A stretch of 64,000 bases of DNA from Betaproteobacteria bacterium. GTDB taxonomy: Bacteria > Pseudomonadota > Gammaproteobacteria > Burkholderiales > Casimicrobiaceae. The notes below the pieces were generated by a model that was given only the letters and a program-made list of their open reading frames with translations, was not told the DNA's origin and searched no databases. This document shows, in pieces, positions 34,270 through 42,389 of the stretch. The translations under genes were made by a program, and so were the position numbers. Numbering within the stretch: the stretch's first letter is position 1; each line of letters begins with the position of its first letter. Location: contig JADKEV010000007.1 of the NCBI GenBank assembly GCA_016717855.1, positions 80,001 to 144,000 on the forward strand, given 5' to 3'.

Positions 34270-36147
34270 TCACGCGAGCTCGCTGATATGGTGGCCGGTC
34301 AGCGCCGACTGCACGCCGCGGTCCATCCGGCGCGCCGCGAACCCGCCGGTGGCCGCGCCCAGCGCGTCGAATGCCCGCTTGATCTGCCGGCGGTCGCCCT
34401 GCGACAGCAGCGCGGCGAGCGCTGCCGCCGCCGCGTCGATCGCCGCGCGTTCCGATTCGTCCAGCAAGTCCGCATCCTGGGCCAGCGCCGCGCCGGTGGC
34501 GGCGAGCAGTTGTTCGCCCTCGACCCGGATCTCGGCCAGCGCCCGCGCCTCCATGTCGTCGTCGGCATGCTGAAACGACTCTTGCAGCATCCGCGCGATC
34601 TCGGCGTCGGAGAGGCCGTACGAGGGCTTGACGACGATCGCCGATTCGATTCCCGTCGATTGTTCGCGCGCCGTCACGGAAAGGAGCCCGTCGGCGTCGA
34701 CCTGGAACGTCACCATGATGCGCGCAGCGCCCGCCACCATGGCCGGGATGCCGCGCAATTCGAAGCGCGCCAGCGAGCGGCAGTCGGAGACGCGCTCGCG
34801 CTCGCCCTGCAACACATGGATCGCCATCGCCGTCTGTCCATCCTTGAACGTCGTGAACTCCTGGCCGCGCGCGATGGGTATCGTCGAGTTGCGGGGGATG
34901 ATCTTCTCGACCAGCCCGCCCATCGTCTCCAGCCCCAGCGACAGCGGAATGACGTCGAGCAGCAGCCAGTCGCCGTTGCCCGCGCGGTTTCCGGCGAGCT
35001 GGTCGGCCTGCATCGCGGCGCCCAGCGCCACGACCTGGTCGGGATCGAGATTGTTGAGCGGCGGCTTGCCGAACGCCTCGGCCACCGCACGCTGCACGTG
35101 CGGCATCCGGGTCGCGCCGCCGACCATGACCACGCCCTGCACGTCGGCGGGCGCCAGGCCCGCGTCGCGCAGCGCCCTTTTCACCGGCCCGATGGTCTTT
35201 TGCACCAGATGCTGCGTGAGTTCGAAGAACTTGGCCTGGCTCGGCGTCAGGTTGACCTTGCGCCCATCGCTCAACTCGGCATTGATCCTGGCCACGCCAT
35301 GCAGTGTCAGCGCTTCCTTGGCCTCGCGGCACTTGATCAGCAACAACCGCGTATCTTCCGGCGGCAGCTGCGTGAGCCGGGCCTCGTCGAGCACCCAACA
35401 GTACAGGCGGTGGTCGAAGTCGTCGCCGCCCAGTGCCGAATCGCCACCGGTGGAGAGGACCTCGAACACACCCCGCGTCAACCGCAGGATCGAGATGTCG
35501 AACGTGCCGCCGCCCAGGTCGTAGATGGCATAGATGCCCTCCGCCGCGTTGTCGAGACCGTAGGCCACCGCGGCGGCGGTCGGTTCGTTGAGCAGGCGCA
35601 GCACGTTCAGCCCCGCCAGCTTTGCCGCATCCTTGGTTGCCTGCCGTTGCGCATCATCGAAGTACGCCGGAACGGTGACGACCGCGCCCGCGAGTTCCGC
35701 CGATGTGCCCTCCAGCACGCGGGCTTCGGCGCGCGCGCGCAGCGCCTTGAGTATCTCGGCCGAGACTTCGACCGGGCTCTTGGGTCCGGCCACGGTGCGC
35801 AGCCGCAGCATCCCGGGCGCATCGACGAAGTCGTAGGGGGCGTTCTCGATGTTGGGGACGTCGGCAACGCCGCGGCCCATGAAGCGCTTGACCGAGGCAA
35901 TGGTGTTGCGCGGGTCGCGCGCGAGATGCCGCTGCGCTTCGGCGCCGGCGGTCACCCGCCCGTTCTCCTCGTAGCGAACGACCGAGGGCAGCAGCGTGCG
36001 CCCCGCCTCGTCGCGCAGCACTTCGGCGCTGCCGTTGCGCACGACGGCCACGAGTGAATTGGTCGTGCCCAGGTCGATGCCGATGGCGACGCGCCGCTGG
36101 TGCGGCGCAGGCGACTCGCCGGGCTCGGAGATTTGCAGCAGGGCCAT
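34270..36147 (-). CDS. hscA: Hsp70-type chaperone HscA
   Basis: Specialised Hsp70 that uses ATP to release clusters from IscU, with HscB. It has 625 residues. The ATPase domain opens VAIGIDLGTTNSLVAVV and has AVVTVPAYFDDAQRQATKDAAKLAGL and IYDLGGGTFDISIL. The peptide-binding domain follows LLDVIPLSLGLETMGG. The lack of a long EEVD-type tail and the operon position separate it from DnaK. It starts immediately after the hscB stop with no gap, and its stop overlaps the putative true fdx start. Confidence 0.97.
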   Translation of the reverse strand: MALLQISEPGESPAPHQRRVAIGIDLGTTNSLVAVVRNGSAEVLRDEAGRTLLPSVVRYEENGRVTAGAEAQRHLARDPRNTIASVKRFMGRGVADVPNIENAPYDFVDAPGMLRLRTVAGPKSPVEVSAEILKALRARAEARVLEGTSAELAGAVVTVPAYFDDAQRQATKDAAKLAGLNVLRLLNEPTAAAVAYGLDNAAEGIYAIYDLGGGTFDISILRLTRGVFEVLSTGGDSALGGDDFDHRLYCWVLDEARLTQLPPEDTRLLLIKCREAKEALTLHGVARINAELSDGRKVNLTPSQAKFFELTQHLVQKTIGPVKRALRDAGLAPADVQGVVMVGGATRMPHVQRAVAEAFGKPPLNNLDPDQVVALGAAMQADQLAGNRAGNGDWLLLDVIPLSLGLETMGGLVEKIIPRNSTIPIARGQEFTTFKDGQTAMAIHVLQGERERVSDCRSLARFELRGIPAMVAGAARIMVTFQVDADGLLSVTAREQSTGIESAIVVKPSYGLSDAEIARMLQESFQHADDDMEARALAEIRVEGEQLLAATGAALAQDADLLDESERAAIDAAAAALAALLSQGDRRQIKRAFDALGAATGGFAARRMDRGVQSALTGHHISELA

Positions 36148-36678
36148 TCAGGCTTCCGTTTCGGTCAGCGCATCGTCGATTTCATGCTTCACGCGGTCGA
36201 GGAAGCGGAGCTTGCGCACCGCGACCCTGGCCGCTTCCAGCTCCCCCTGCCCGTCGATCGCCTCGGCCAGTTCGGCCTCGAGCGCGGCGCGCTCGGTGGC
36301 GATGCCCGCCAGCGCGTTCTCGAGGGCGGGCCGATCGCCGCTGTCCCGCGCCTCGCCAATGGCTTCACGGCGCTCCATCTGCGCGGTCAGGAAGTCCAAC
36401 GGCATCGCCGTGTCGGTGTCCGCCAGGCTGACAACGCCATGCAGGCCCAGCAGGTACTCGCCGCGCGCCGCCGGGTCGCGCAGCGTCGCATACGCTTCGT
36501 TGACGCGCGCCGAGGCTTGCAATGCGAGCCGGCGGCCGGCGTCGCCGGCGCCCGCATGCCGGTCCGGATGAATCGTCCCCTGCAACGCGCGATACTCGCG
36601 GTCGAGCTGCGCGGTGTCGATCCGGTAGCGGCGCGGCAGGTTCAGCAAGGAGAAGTGGTCGGCGGAAAAATCGATCAT
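36148..36678 (-). CDS. hscB: Fe-S assembly co-chaperone HscB
   Basis: J-domain protein of 176 residues that delivers IscU to HscA. The HPD motif is at residues 37-39 (GTIHPDRHAGAG) in the N-terminal J domain, and the C-terminal helical domain (about 90-170) binds IscU. It begins MIDFSADHFSLLNLPRRYRID, typical. A 105-base gap separates it from iscA, the largest in the isc operon. Confidence 0.96.
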   Translation of the reverse strand: MIDFSADHFSLLNLPRRYRIDTAQLDREYRALQGTIHPDRHAGAGDAGRRLALQASARVNEAYATLRDPAARGEYLLGLHGVVSLADTDTAMPLDFLTAQMERREAIGEARDSGDRPALENALAGIATERAALEAELAEAIDGQGELEAARVAVRKLRFLDRVKHEIDDALTETEA

Positions 36679-36783
36679 GATGTTGCGGCAGCCGCGTTTG
36701 CGGGAGAGGCTGGCGGAGAAGGGCGCCTGGGCCGGGGGTGTTTCGCGTCCGGCGCCGCCCTCCCGCGGGAGGGCGCGGAAGAA

Positions 36784-37110
36784 TCAGACGTTGAAGCTTT
36801 CGCCGCAGCCGCACGCGTCCTTGACATTGGGATTGTTGAACTTGAACCCTTCGTTCAGGCCTTCGCGCGCGAAGTCCAGCTCCGTGCCGTCCAGATACGG
36901 CAGGCTCTTCGGATCGATCAGCACCTTGACGCTGTGGCTCTCGAACACGTGGTCCTCGGGATTGACGGCGTCGGCAAACTCGAGCTTGTACGCGAGGCCC
37001 GAGCAGCCGGTCGTGCGCACCCCCAGCCGCAGGCCCACGCCCTTGCCGCGCTTGGTGATAAAGCTGGCGACGTGCCGGGCAGCGCTTTCGGTCAGCGTGA
37101 CTCCCATCAT
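36784..37110 (-). CDS. iscA: Iron-sulphur assembly scaffold/carrier IscA
   Basis: A-type Fe-S carrier of 108 residues. The three conserved cysteines are C36 (TTGCSGLAY) and C100/C102 in the CGCGESF motif near the end. The start MMGVTLTESAARHV has a leading Met that could be skipped. It is 6 bases from iscU. It passes clusters from IscU to targets. Confidence 0.96.
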   Translation of the reverse strand: MMGVTLTESAARHVASFITKRGKGVGLRLGVRTTGCSGLAYKLEFADAVNPEDHVFESHSVKVLIDPKSLPYLDGTELDFAREGLNEGFKFNNPNVKDACGCGESFNV

Positions 37111-37116
37111 GATCGG

Positions 37117-37572
37117 TCAGCCTTTCCCGACAGCCAGCTCGGCCGTTTCCCTGGTTTCCGCTGCGGCCGCGGCGGGCGTTGCCGTCTCCGCCAGGCCATG
37201 CTTCCGCCGATAGTCGGCGACCGCGGCCTTGATCGCATCCTCGGCCAGGATCGAACAGTGGATCTTCACCGGCGGCAGAGCGAGTTCCTCGGCGATGTGC
37301 GTGTTCCGGATCGACATCGCCTGGTCCAGCGTCTTGCCCTTGACCCATTCGGTCACCAGCGACGACGAGGCGATCGCCGAGCCGCAGCCGTAGGTCTTGA
37401 ACTTCGCGTCCTGGATGATGCCGTCGTCGCCGACCCGGATCTGCAGCTTCATCACGTCGCCGCACGCCGGCGCGCCGACCATCCCGGTGCCGACCGCGCC
37501 GTCTTCCTTGCCGAACGAGCCGACGTTGCGCGGGTTCTCGTAATGGTCCAGTACTTTTTCGCTATAAGCCAT
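37117..37572 (-). CDS. iscU: Fe-S cluster scaffold IscU
   Basis: Scaffold on which [2Fe-2S] and [4Fe-4S] clusters are built. Cysteines C37, C63 and C106 and the HscA-recognition motif LPPVK (residues 99-103) are present. It begins MAYSEKVLDHYENPRNVGSF. At 151 residues it is about 23 longer than E. coli IscU because of a low-complexity Ala/Thr/Glu tail (ETATPAAAAAETRETAELA). An AAGGAGCAGC site precedes it, 30 bases from iscS. Confidence 0.97.
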   Translation of the reverse strand: MAYSEKVLDHYENPRNVGSFGKEDGAVGTGMVGAPACGDVMKLQIRVGDDGIIQDAKFKTYGCGSAIASSSLVTEWVKGKTLDQAMSIRNTHIAEELALPPVKIHCSILAEDAIKAAVADYRRKHGLAETATPAAAAAETRETAELAVGKG

Positions 37573-37602
37573 TTGCTGCTCCTTGGTGCAACTTCATCAA
37601 TA

Positions 37603-38823
37603 TCAATGTGCCGCCCACTGCACGGAATTCAAGTCGACGCCGTCCTTGAACATCTCCCACAACGGCGAGAGCTCGCGCAGTTTCGCGATCTTGCCATGGA
37701 TCAGCTTCACCGCGTAGTCGATGTCTTCCTCGGTGGTGAACCGGCCGACCGTGAAGCGGATCGAGCTGTGCGCGAGTTCGTCGTTGCGCCCCAGCGCGCG
37801 CAGCACGTACGAAGGCTCGAGGCTGGCCGAAGTGCACGCCGAACCCGACGACACCGCCACGTCCTTGATCGCCATGATCAGCGACTCGCCTTCGACGTAG
37901 TTGAAGCTGACGTTGAGGTTGTGCGGGACGCGCTTCTCCATGTCGCCGTTCAGGTACACCTCTTCCATTTGCGAGAATCCGGCCCACAGCCGGTCGCGCA
38001 ACATCCGGACGCGCTCGTTCTCGGCGGCCATTTCCTCGCGCGCGATGCGGAACGCCTCACCCATGCCGACGATCTGGTGCGTGGGCAGCGTGCCGGAGCG
38101 GAAGCCGCGCTCGTGCCCGCCGCCGTGCATCTGCGCCTCGAGCCGCACGCGCGGCTTGCGGCGTATGTACAGCGCGCCGACGCCTTTCGGGCCGTAGGTC
38201 TTGTGCGCGGAAAAGCTCATCAGGTCGACTTTCAGCGCCTGCAGGTCGATCACGACCTTGCCGGTCGCCTGCGCGGCGTCGACGTGAAAGATGATCGCGC
38301 CGTTGCCGGCGCCGGCGCGGCAGATCTCGCCGATCGCCGGGATGTCCTGGATCACGCCGATCTCGTTGTTGACGAACATCACGGACACCAGGATCGTGTC
38401 GGAGCGCAGTGCCGCCTTCAGCTTGTCCAGATCGAGCAGTCCGTTGGGTTCGACGTCCAGATACGTGACCTCGAAGCCCTGGCGCTCCAGCTCGCGCATC
38501 GTGTCCAGCGTCGCCTTGTGCTCGGTTTTTACCGTGATCAGGTGCTTGCCGCGCGTCTTGTAAAAATTCGCCGCGCCCTTCAGCGCCAGGTTGATCGATT
38601 CGGTCGCGCCCGACGTCCACACTAGTTCGCGCGACTCGCAATTGACCAGCCGGGCGACCTGCTCCCGCGCATCCTCGACAGCCTTTTCCGCCGTCCAGCC
38701 GAAAGGATGCGAGCGCGACGCCGGGTTGCCGAAGTCCTCGGTCAGGTACGGAATCATCTTTTGCGCCACGCGCGGGTCGACCGGCGTGGTCGCGGAATAG
38801 TCCAGGTAGATAGGCAGTTTCAT
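37603..38823 (-). CDS. iscS: Cysteine desulfurase IscS
   Basis: PLP enzyme that removes sulphur from cysteine for IscU, ThiI, TusA and others. It has 406 residues. It begins MKLPIYLDYSATTPVDPRV. The PLP Lys is in SFSAHKTYGPKG, the histidine region is KTEHKATLD, and the catalytic Cys lies in the mobile loop SSGSACTSASLEPSYV (about residue 330). The C-terminal tail (SPLWEMFKDGVDLNSVQWAAH) is the IscU-binding ending typical of true IscS. It follows the second desulfurase after 34 bases. Confidence 0.97.
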   Translation of the reverse strand: MKLPIYLDYSATTPVDPRVAQKMIPYLTEDFGNPASRSHPFGWTAEKAVEDAREQVARLVNCESRELVWTSGATESINLALKGAANFYKTRGKHLITVKTEHKATLDTMRELERQGFEVTYLDVEPNGLLDLDKLKAALRSDTILVSVMFVNNEIGVIQDIPAIGEICRAGAGNGAIIFHVDAAQATGKVVIDLQALKVDLMSFSAHKTYGPKGVGALYIRRKPRVRLEAQMHGGGHERGFRSGTLPTHQIVGMGEAFRIAREEMAAENERVRMLRDRLWAGFSQMEEVYLNGDMEKRVPHNLNVSFNYVEGESLIMAIKDVAVSSGSACTSASLEPSYVLRALGRNDELAHSSIRFTVGRFTTEEDIDYAVKLIHGKIAKLRELSPLWEMFKDGVDLNSVQWAAH

Positions 38824-38857
38824 CGGTCGGTTTTCCGGTTGTTTCGTTGTTGCGTTT

Positions 38858-39997
38858 TCATGCAGCGATGGCCGCCAGCCGTTGCAGGCGGCCCAGCACT
38901 TCGTCGAGCGCGGCCAGGAAGGTATCGATCTGCGCCGCGTCGTTGGCCCGGCCCAGGCTGATCCGCACCGCACGGCCAGCGAGCGCAGCCTCCACGCCCA
39001 TCGCCAGCAGCACGCGCGACGGACCGCTGTGGTGGCTTGAACACGCGGCGCCGCTCGCGGTGGCGAACCCGGCGCCATCGAGCTGGATGACCAGCGTTTC
39101 GCCCTCGACATCGGGGAACGCAAAGTAAGTCGTATTCGCCAGCCGCGGCGCGCCCGCGCCGAAGATGCGGCCGCCACGCTGGCTCAGGCCTGCCTCGAGC
39201 CGCGCCTGCAGCGGCGCCAGGCGTTCGCGTTCCGCGTCCAGCACCAGCATCGCCAGTTCCGCCGCGGCGCCGAAGCCGACGATCGCCGCCACGTTTTCCG
39301 TGCCCGAGCGCATCCCGCGCTCGTGCCCGCCACCCGCCAGCAGCGGCTGCAGGTCCAGCCGCTTGTCGACGATCAGCGCGCCGGCGCCCTTGGGGCCGTA
39401 GACCTTGTGCGACGACAGGCTCATCGCCTGCACGTTCAGGTCGGCAAAACGCACCGGGATCTTGCCAAAGGCCTGGACGGCGTCAGTGTGCATCACGGCC
39501 TTCGCGCCGCGCGCATGTTCGGCCAGCGCGGCGACCGGCTGGATTGCGCCCGTTTCGTTGTTGGCCAGCATTACGGACACGATTCCCGTGGGCACGCGCA
39601 GCGCCGCGGCGAGCGTGTCGGCCCGCACCACGCCTTCGGCATCGACGCCCACTTCCGCGACGGTCCAGCCCTGCCGCCGCAATTGCAGCGCCGGCTCGAG
39701 CACGCATGGGTGCTCGATGCCGCTGACCACGATCTGCGCGGGTGGGCGCGTGGCCGCCGCACCCTTGACGATCAGGTTGTTCGCTTCGGTGCCGCCGCTG
39801 GTGAACACGACCTGCCCCGGCTGGACGCCCACGGCGGCGGCGACCTGCTCCCGCGCTTGCTCGACGGCCCGCCGCGCGACCGTGCCCAGGTCGTGCCGCG
39901 ACGAGGCATTGCCGTACTGCTCGCGCAGGAACGGCAGCATCGCCTCGAGCACCGGCGGGGCGATGGGTGTGGTCGCGTTGTGGTCGAGATAGATCAT
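38858..39997 (-). CDS. Second cysteine desulfurase (IscS/NifS-like)
   Basis: Class I PLP cysteine desulfurase of 379 residues placed between iscR and iscS. It begins MIYLDHNATTPIAPPVLEAM. The PLP Lys is in SLSSHKVYGPKG and the catalytic Cys is in SGAACSSHHSGPSRVLLAMG. The C-terminus ends at AALDEVLGRLQRLAAIAA without the IscU-binding tail seen in the downstream IscS, so it is closer to NifS-type enzymes. It starts 4 bases after the iscR stop, so it is translated from the isc mRNA. Its partner scaffold is unknown. Confidence 0.9.
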   Translation of the reverse strand: MIYLDHNATTPIAPPVLEAMLPFLREQYGNASSRHDLGTVARRAVEQAREQVAAAVGVQPGQVVFTSGGTEANNLIVKGAAATRPPAQIVVSGIEHPCVLEPALQLRRQGWTVAEVGVDAEGVVRADTLAAALRVPTGIVSVMLANNETGAIQPVAALAEHARGAKAVMHTDAVQAFGKIPVRFADLNVQAMSLSSHKVYGPKGAGALIVDKRLDLQPLLAGGGHERGMRSGTENVAAIVGFGAAAELAMLVLDAERERLAPLQARLEAGLSQRGGRIFGAGAPRLANTTYFAFPDVEGETLVIQLDGAGFATASGAACSSHHSGPSRVLLAMGVEAALAGRAVRISLGRANDAAQIDTFLAALDEVLGRLQRLAAIAA

Positions 39998-40001
39998 CGC
40001 G

Positions 40002-40466
40002 TCAATCGGCCATCACCACGGGTTCGCGCCGGGCGCGGTTGTCGTGCAGCACGACCTTGGAATTGCGCTTGGCGGGCATCAGCTGCGCCAGCGAGATTTC
40101 GGCGAGGTAGGCGTGAATGTGCTTGTTCAGTCCGGCCCACAGGTCGTGGGTCATGCAGCGCTTGTCGTCCTGGCAGTTCTCCTCGCCGCCGCAGGACGTC
40201 GCATCGATGGGTTCATCGACGGCGAGGATGATGTCGGCCACCGTCACGGTCGCCGCGGCGCGGGCCAGCGAATAGCCGCCACCCGGTCCACGGACGCTTT
40301 CCACGAGGCCGCGGCGGCGCAGCTTGCCGAACAGCTGCTCGAGATACGACAGCGAGATGTGCTGGCGCTCGGCAACGCCCGCCAGCGTCACCGGCCCATT
40401 CGTGGAGTGCAGCGCGATATCGATCATCGCGGTGACGGCAAAACGGCCTTTGGTAGTCAAGCGCAT
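40002..40466 (-). CDS. iscR: Fe-S cluster-sensing repressor IscR
   Basis: Rrf2-family regulator of 154 residues. The winged-helix is in MRLTTKGRFAVTAMIDIALH to LRRRGLVESVRGPGGGYSLA. The [2Fe-2S] ligands match E. coli exactly by position: C92, C98 and C104 (SCGGEENCQDDKRC), with H107. Holo-IscR should repress its own promoter through the type-1 box at 40514-40538, giving homeostatic control of the whole operon. The start has AGGATC close ahead. Confidence 0.97.
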   Translation of the reverse strand: MRLTTKGRFAVTAMIDIALHSTNGPVTLAGVAERQHISLSYLEQLFGKLRRRGLVESVRGPGGGYSLARAAATVTVADIILAVDEPIDATSCGGEENCQDDKRCMTHDLWAGLNKHIHAYLAEISLAQLMPAKRNSKVVLHDNRARREPVVMAD

Positions 40467-40506
40467 GGTGATCCTGTGTGCGGTTGTCCCGGGTGGAAGG
40501 ACTGCA

Positions 40507-40535
40507 TATTATAATACCCGATGGATTTAGTCAAC
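40507..40535 (-). promoter_or_regulatory. iscR promoter
   Basis: On the minus strand GTTGACT (-35, TTGACT at about 40534-40529) and TATAAT (about 40513-40508) are some 15 bases apart. The IscR box lies between and over both, as in autoregulated isc operons. Confidence 0.6.
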
Positions 40536-40538
40536 TAT
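40514..40538 (-). promoter_or_regulatory. Type-1 IscR binding site
   Basis: A 25-base near-palindrome matching the type-1 consensus (ATA-SYYGACT-R-www-Y-AGTC-RRS-TAT): ATAGTTGACTA at the 5' end and CGGGTAT at the 3' end, with two mismatches in the AGTC part. It covers the iscR -35 box and also the last codons and stop of the upstream EamA gene. Confidence 0.75.
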
Positions 40539-41477
40539 AACGGCCGGCGCGGCCGGAGGTTGCCGGTTCGCACTGGAAGGCAGCAGGATCACGGCCAGCG
40601 CGCACAGGATCAGCACCAGCGCCCCCCACTCCGCCGCCCCCGGCTCCTCGCCCAGCATCAGCATGCCGCTGAACACCCCCACGACGGGAACGGCCAGGCT
40701 GCTGATCCCGGTGATGGTCGCCGGCAACATCCTGACTAGGCGCTGGAATCCCCAGTGGCAGAACACCATCGCGACGAACACCACATAGGCCAGCGCCAGC
40801 AGCGCCTTGCCCGACAGCGCCTGCAATTCCCATCCGCCGAAGATCAGCGCACCCAGCAGGATAGGAACACCGCCCAGCAGCAGCATCCAGCCGGTGAACA
40901 CCGTCGTCGGGAGCGACACCGGATAGCGCTTGACGATCACGATGCCGATGGCCCAGGCGAGTGCCGCGGCCAGCATGAACAAAGTCCCCAGCGGCGCCTG
41001 CTGGAGCCGGACCAGGTCGTCCCCGATCAGCAGCAGCAGGCCCAGGAAGCCCAGCGCCAAGCCGAGCAGCTTGCGCCGGGTCATCGGCTCGCGCAACAGC
41101 CAGATCGACAGCGGCACCACCCATAACGGCATGGTGAAGCCGATGATCGAGGCCCTGCCGGACGCGAGCAGCGCCACGCCGAAGCCCGAACAGATATGCC
41201 AGCAGGTGACGTTGAAGAACGATGCGGCGAGCATACGCCCCCATTCGCCCTGCGGCACGCGCATCGAGTAGCCCATCACCCGGGCGAGGCCGAACAGGCT
41301 GGCGCACCCGAGCATCACGCTGATGGCGCGGAAGTGCCAGACGTTCCATTCGAACAGGACGATTTTCATCAAGGGCCAGTTGAACCCCCAGAACAGCGTG
41401 ACGGCCGCGAGCAGCCACAGCCCGCGCACGGGAATGCCATGGCGCGCGGATACGGCCGGCCCGGAAACTGAAGTCAT
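40527..41477 (-). CDS. EamA/DMT-family permease
   Basis: Drug/metabolite transporter family membrane protein of 316 residues with ten predicted helices in two EamA repeats (about 20-140 and 165-295). It begins MTSVSGPAVSARHGIPVRGLWLLAAVTLFWG, and the FWGFNWPLMKI start of helix 1 is the family pattern. It lies between cysE and iscR on the same strand, and its end carries the iscR promoter and box. Position suggests a link to cysteine or O-acetylserine export, as for some EamA proteins, but that is inference. Confidence 0.87.
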   Translation of the reverse strand: MTSVSGPAVSARHGIPVRGLWLLAAVTLFWGFNWPLMKIVLFEWNVWHFRAISVMLGCASLFGLARVMGYSMRVPQGEWGRMLAASFFNVTCWHICSGFGVALLASGRASIIGFTMPLWVVPLSIWLLREPMTRRKLLGLALGFLGLLLLIGDDLVRLQQAPLGTLFMLAAALAWAIGIVIVKRYPVSLPTTVFTGWMLLLGGVPILLGALIFGGWELQALSGKALLALAYVVFVAMVFCHWGFQRLVRMLPATITGISSLAVPVVGVFSGMLMLGEEPGAAEWGALVLILCALAVILLPSSANRQPPAAPAVIVD

Positions 41478-41501
41478 CTTCTCGGTGGCGGCTGCGGATG
41501 G

Positions 41502-42254
41502 TCAGTCGAGCAGCCGGTTGACCTGGCCAGGGTCGATATGGGCTTCGGCGTCGCGCAGGTCCGTGCAGTCCATTCCGCCCTGCGCCAGGCGCGCCAGCAG
41601 CTTGTTCAGCCGGTCTTCATTGGCCACCGCGTGCTCGAGCAGGCGGTGCACCGCCTGCACCATCGGATCGTCCATGCCGGCGCTGATCGCGTACGCGGAA
41701 AAACCCAGCGTCGCCGCGGCTTCTTCGCGGGAGGCAGCGACCGCCGTTTCCAGAATCCTTGCCGGAATCCCCACCGCCGAAGCCCCGGGCGGTACTTCCT
41801 TGAGCACCACCGAGTTCGATCCGATCTTGGCGCCGGCACCCACGGTGAAGGGGCCGAGCACCTTCGCGCCAGCGCCGACGACCACGCCTGGACCCAGCGT
41901 CGGGTGGCGCTTCTTCTTCTGCAACGACGTGCCGCCGAGGGTCACCCCCTGGTAGATCGTGCAATCGTCGCCGACTTCGGCGGTCTCGCCGATCACGACG
42001 CCCATCCCGTGATCGATGAAGACGCGGCGACCGATCACTGCGCCGGGATGAATCTCGATCCCGGTCATCCACCGGGAAAACTGCGAAATCGCCCGGCCCA
42101 GCCAGTTCATGCCGTGAATCCAGCACCAATGCGCGAGGCGCTGGGTCTGGATAGCGTGGAAGCCAGGATACAGGGTCATCACTTCCCAAGCCGAACGCGC
42201 CGCGGGGTCGCGTTCCTTGATGGCCCGGATGTCTTCGCGGAGTCGGGAGAACAT
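41502..42254 (-). CDS. cysE: Serine O-acetyltransferase
   Basis: Makes O-acetylserine from serine and acetyl-CoA, the first step of cysteine synthesis. It has 250 residues. It begins MFSRLREDIRAIKERDPAARSAWEV, conserved for the family. A helical N-terminus is followed by the left-handed beta-helix of hexapeptide repeats (GIEIHPGAVIGRRVFIDHGMGVVIGE, with the catalytic His in IDHG). No ribosome site stands ahead of the ATG at 42254, and the -10 box ends only six bases before it, so the mRNA may be leaderless. It carries an IscR-like box and lies one gene from iscR. Confidence 0.94.
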   Translation of the reverse strand: MFSRLREDIRAIKERDPAARSAWEVMTLYPGFHAIQTQRLAHWCWIHGMNWLGRAISQFSRWMTGIEIHPGAVIGRRVFIDHGMGVVIGETAEVGDDCTIYQGVTLGGTSLQKKKRHPTLGPGVVVGAGAKVLGPFTVGAGAKIGSNSVVLKEVPPGASAVGIPARILETAVAASREEAAATLGFSAYAISAGMDDPMVQAVHRLLEHAVANEDRLNKLLARLAQGGMDCTDLRDAEAHIDPGQVNRLLD

Positions 42255-42260
42255 AAGCGG

Positions 42261-42290
42261 ATTCTACAAATCCCTACTAATTTTGTCGAC
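42261..42290 (-). promoter_or_regulatory. cysE promoter, TSS predicted at the start codon
   Basis: On the minus strand TCGACA (42289-42284) and TAGAAT (42266-42261) are 17 bases apart. Transcription would begin about 6-8 bases beyond the -10 box, which is the ATG of cysE. Confidence 0.55.
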
Positions 42291-42293
42291 TAT
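42269..42293 (-). promoter_or_regulatory. Probable type-1 IscR binding site upstream of cysE
   Basis: A 25-base stretch fits the type-1 IscR consensus at 21 positions by eye: ATAGTCGACAAAATTAGT on the 5' side then AGGGATT. It overlaps the -35 box and spacer of the cysE promoter, a repression position. The four mismatches are one in the left half, one in AGTC and two at the 3' edge. Confidence 0.6.
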
Positions 42294-42389
42294 ATTCTGC
42301 GCGCGTCACCGGCGCTGGGCTACAGGAGGGCATTGCGCGCCACGAGGTGAGGCCGGCGCGACCTGCCGCCGCGTCGGCGCCACCCGTTT

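Noticed and set aside
34288..36057. Plus-strand open frame of 589 residues
   Set aside because: Antisense to hscA, which is unmistakable.
36100..38625. Plus-strand open frame of 841 residues
   Set aside because: Antisense to hscB, iscA, iscU and iscS; composition is that of a high-G+C shadow frame.
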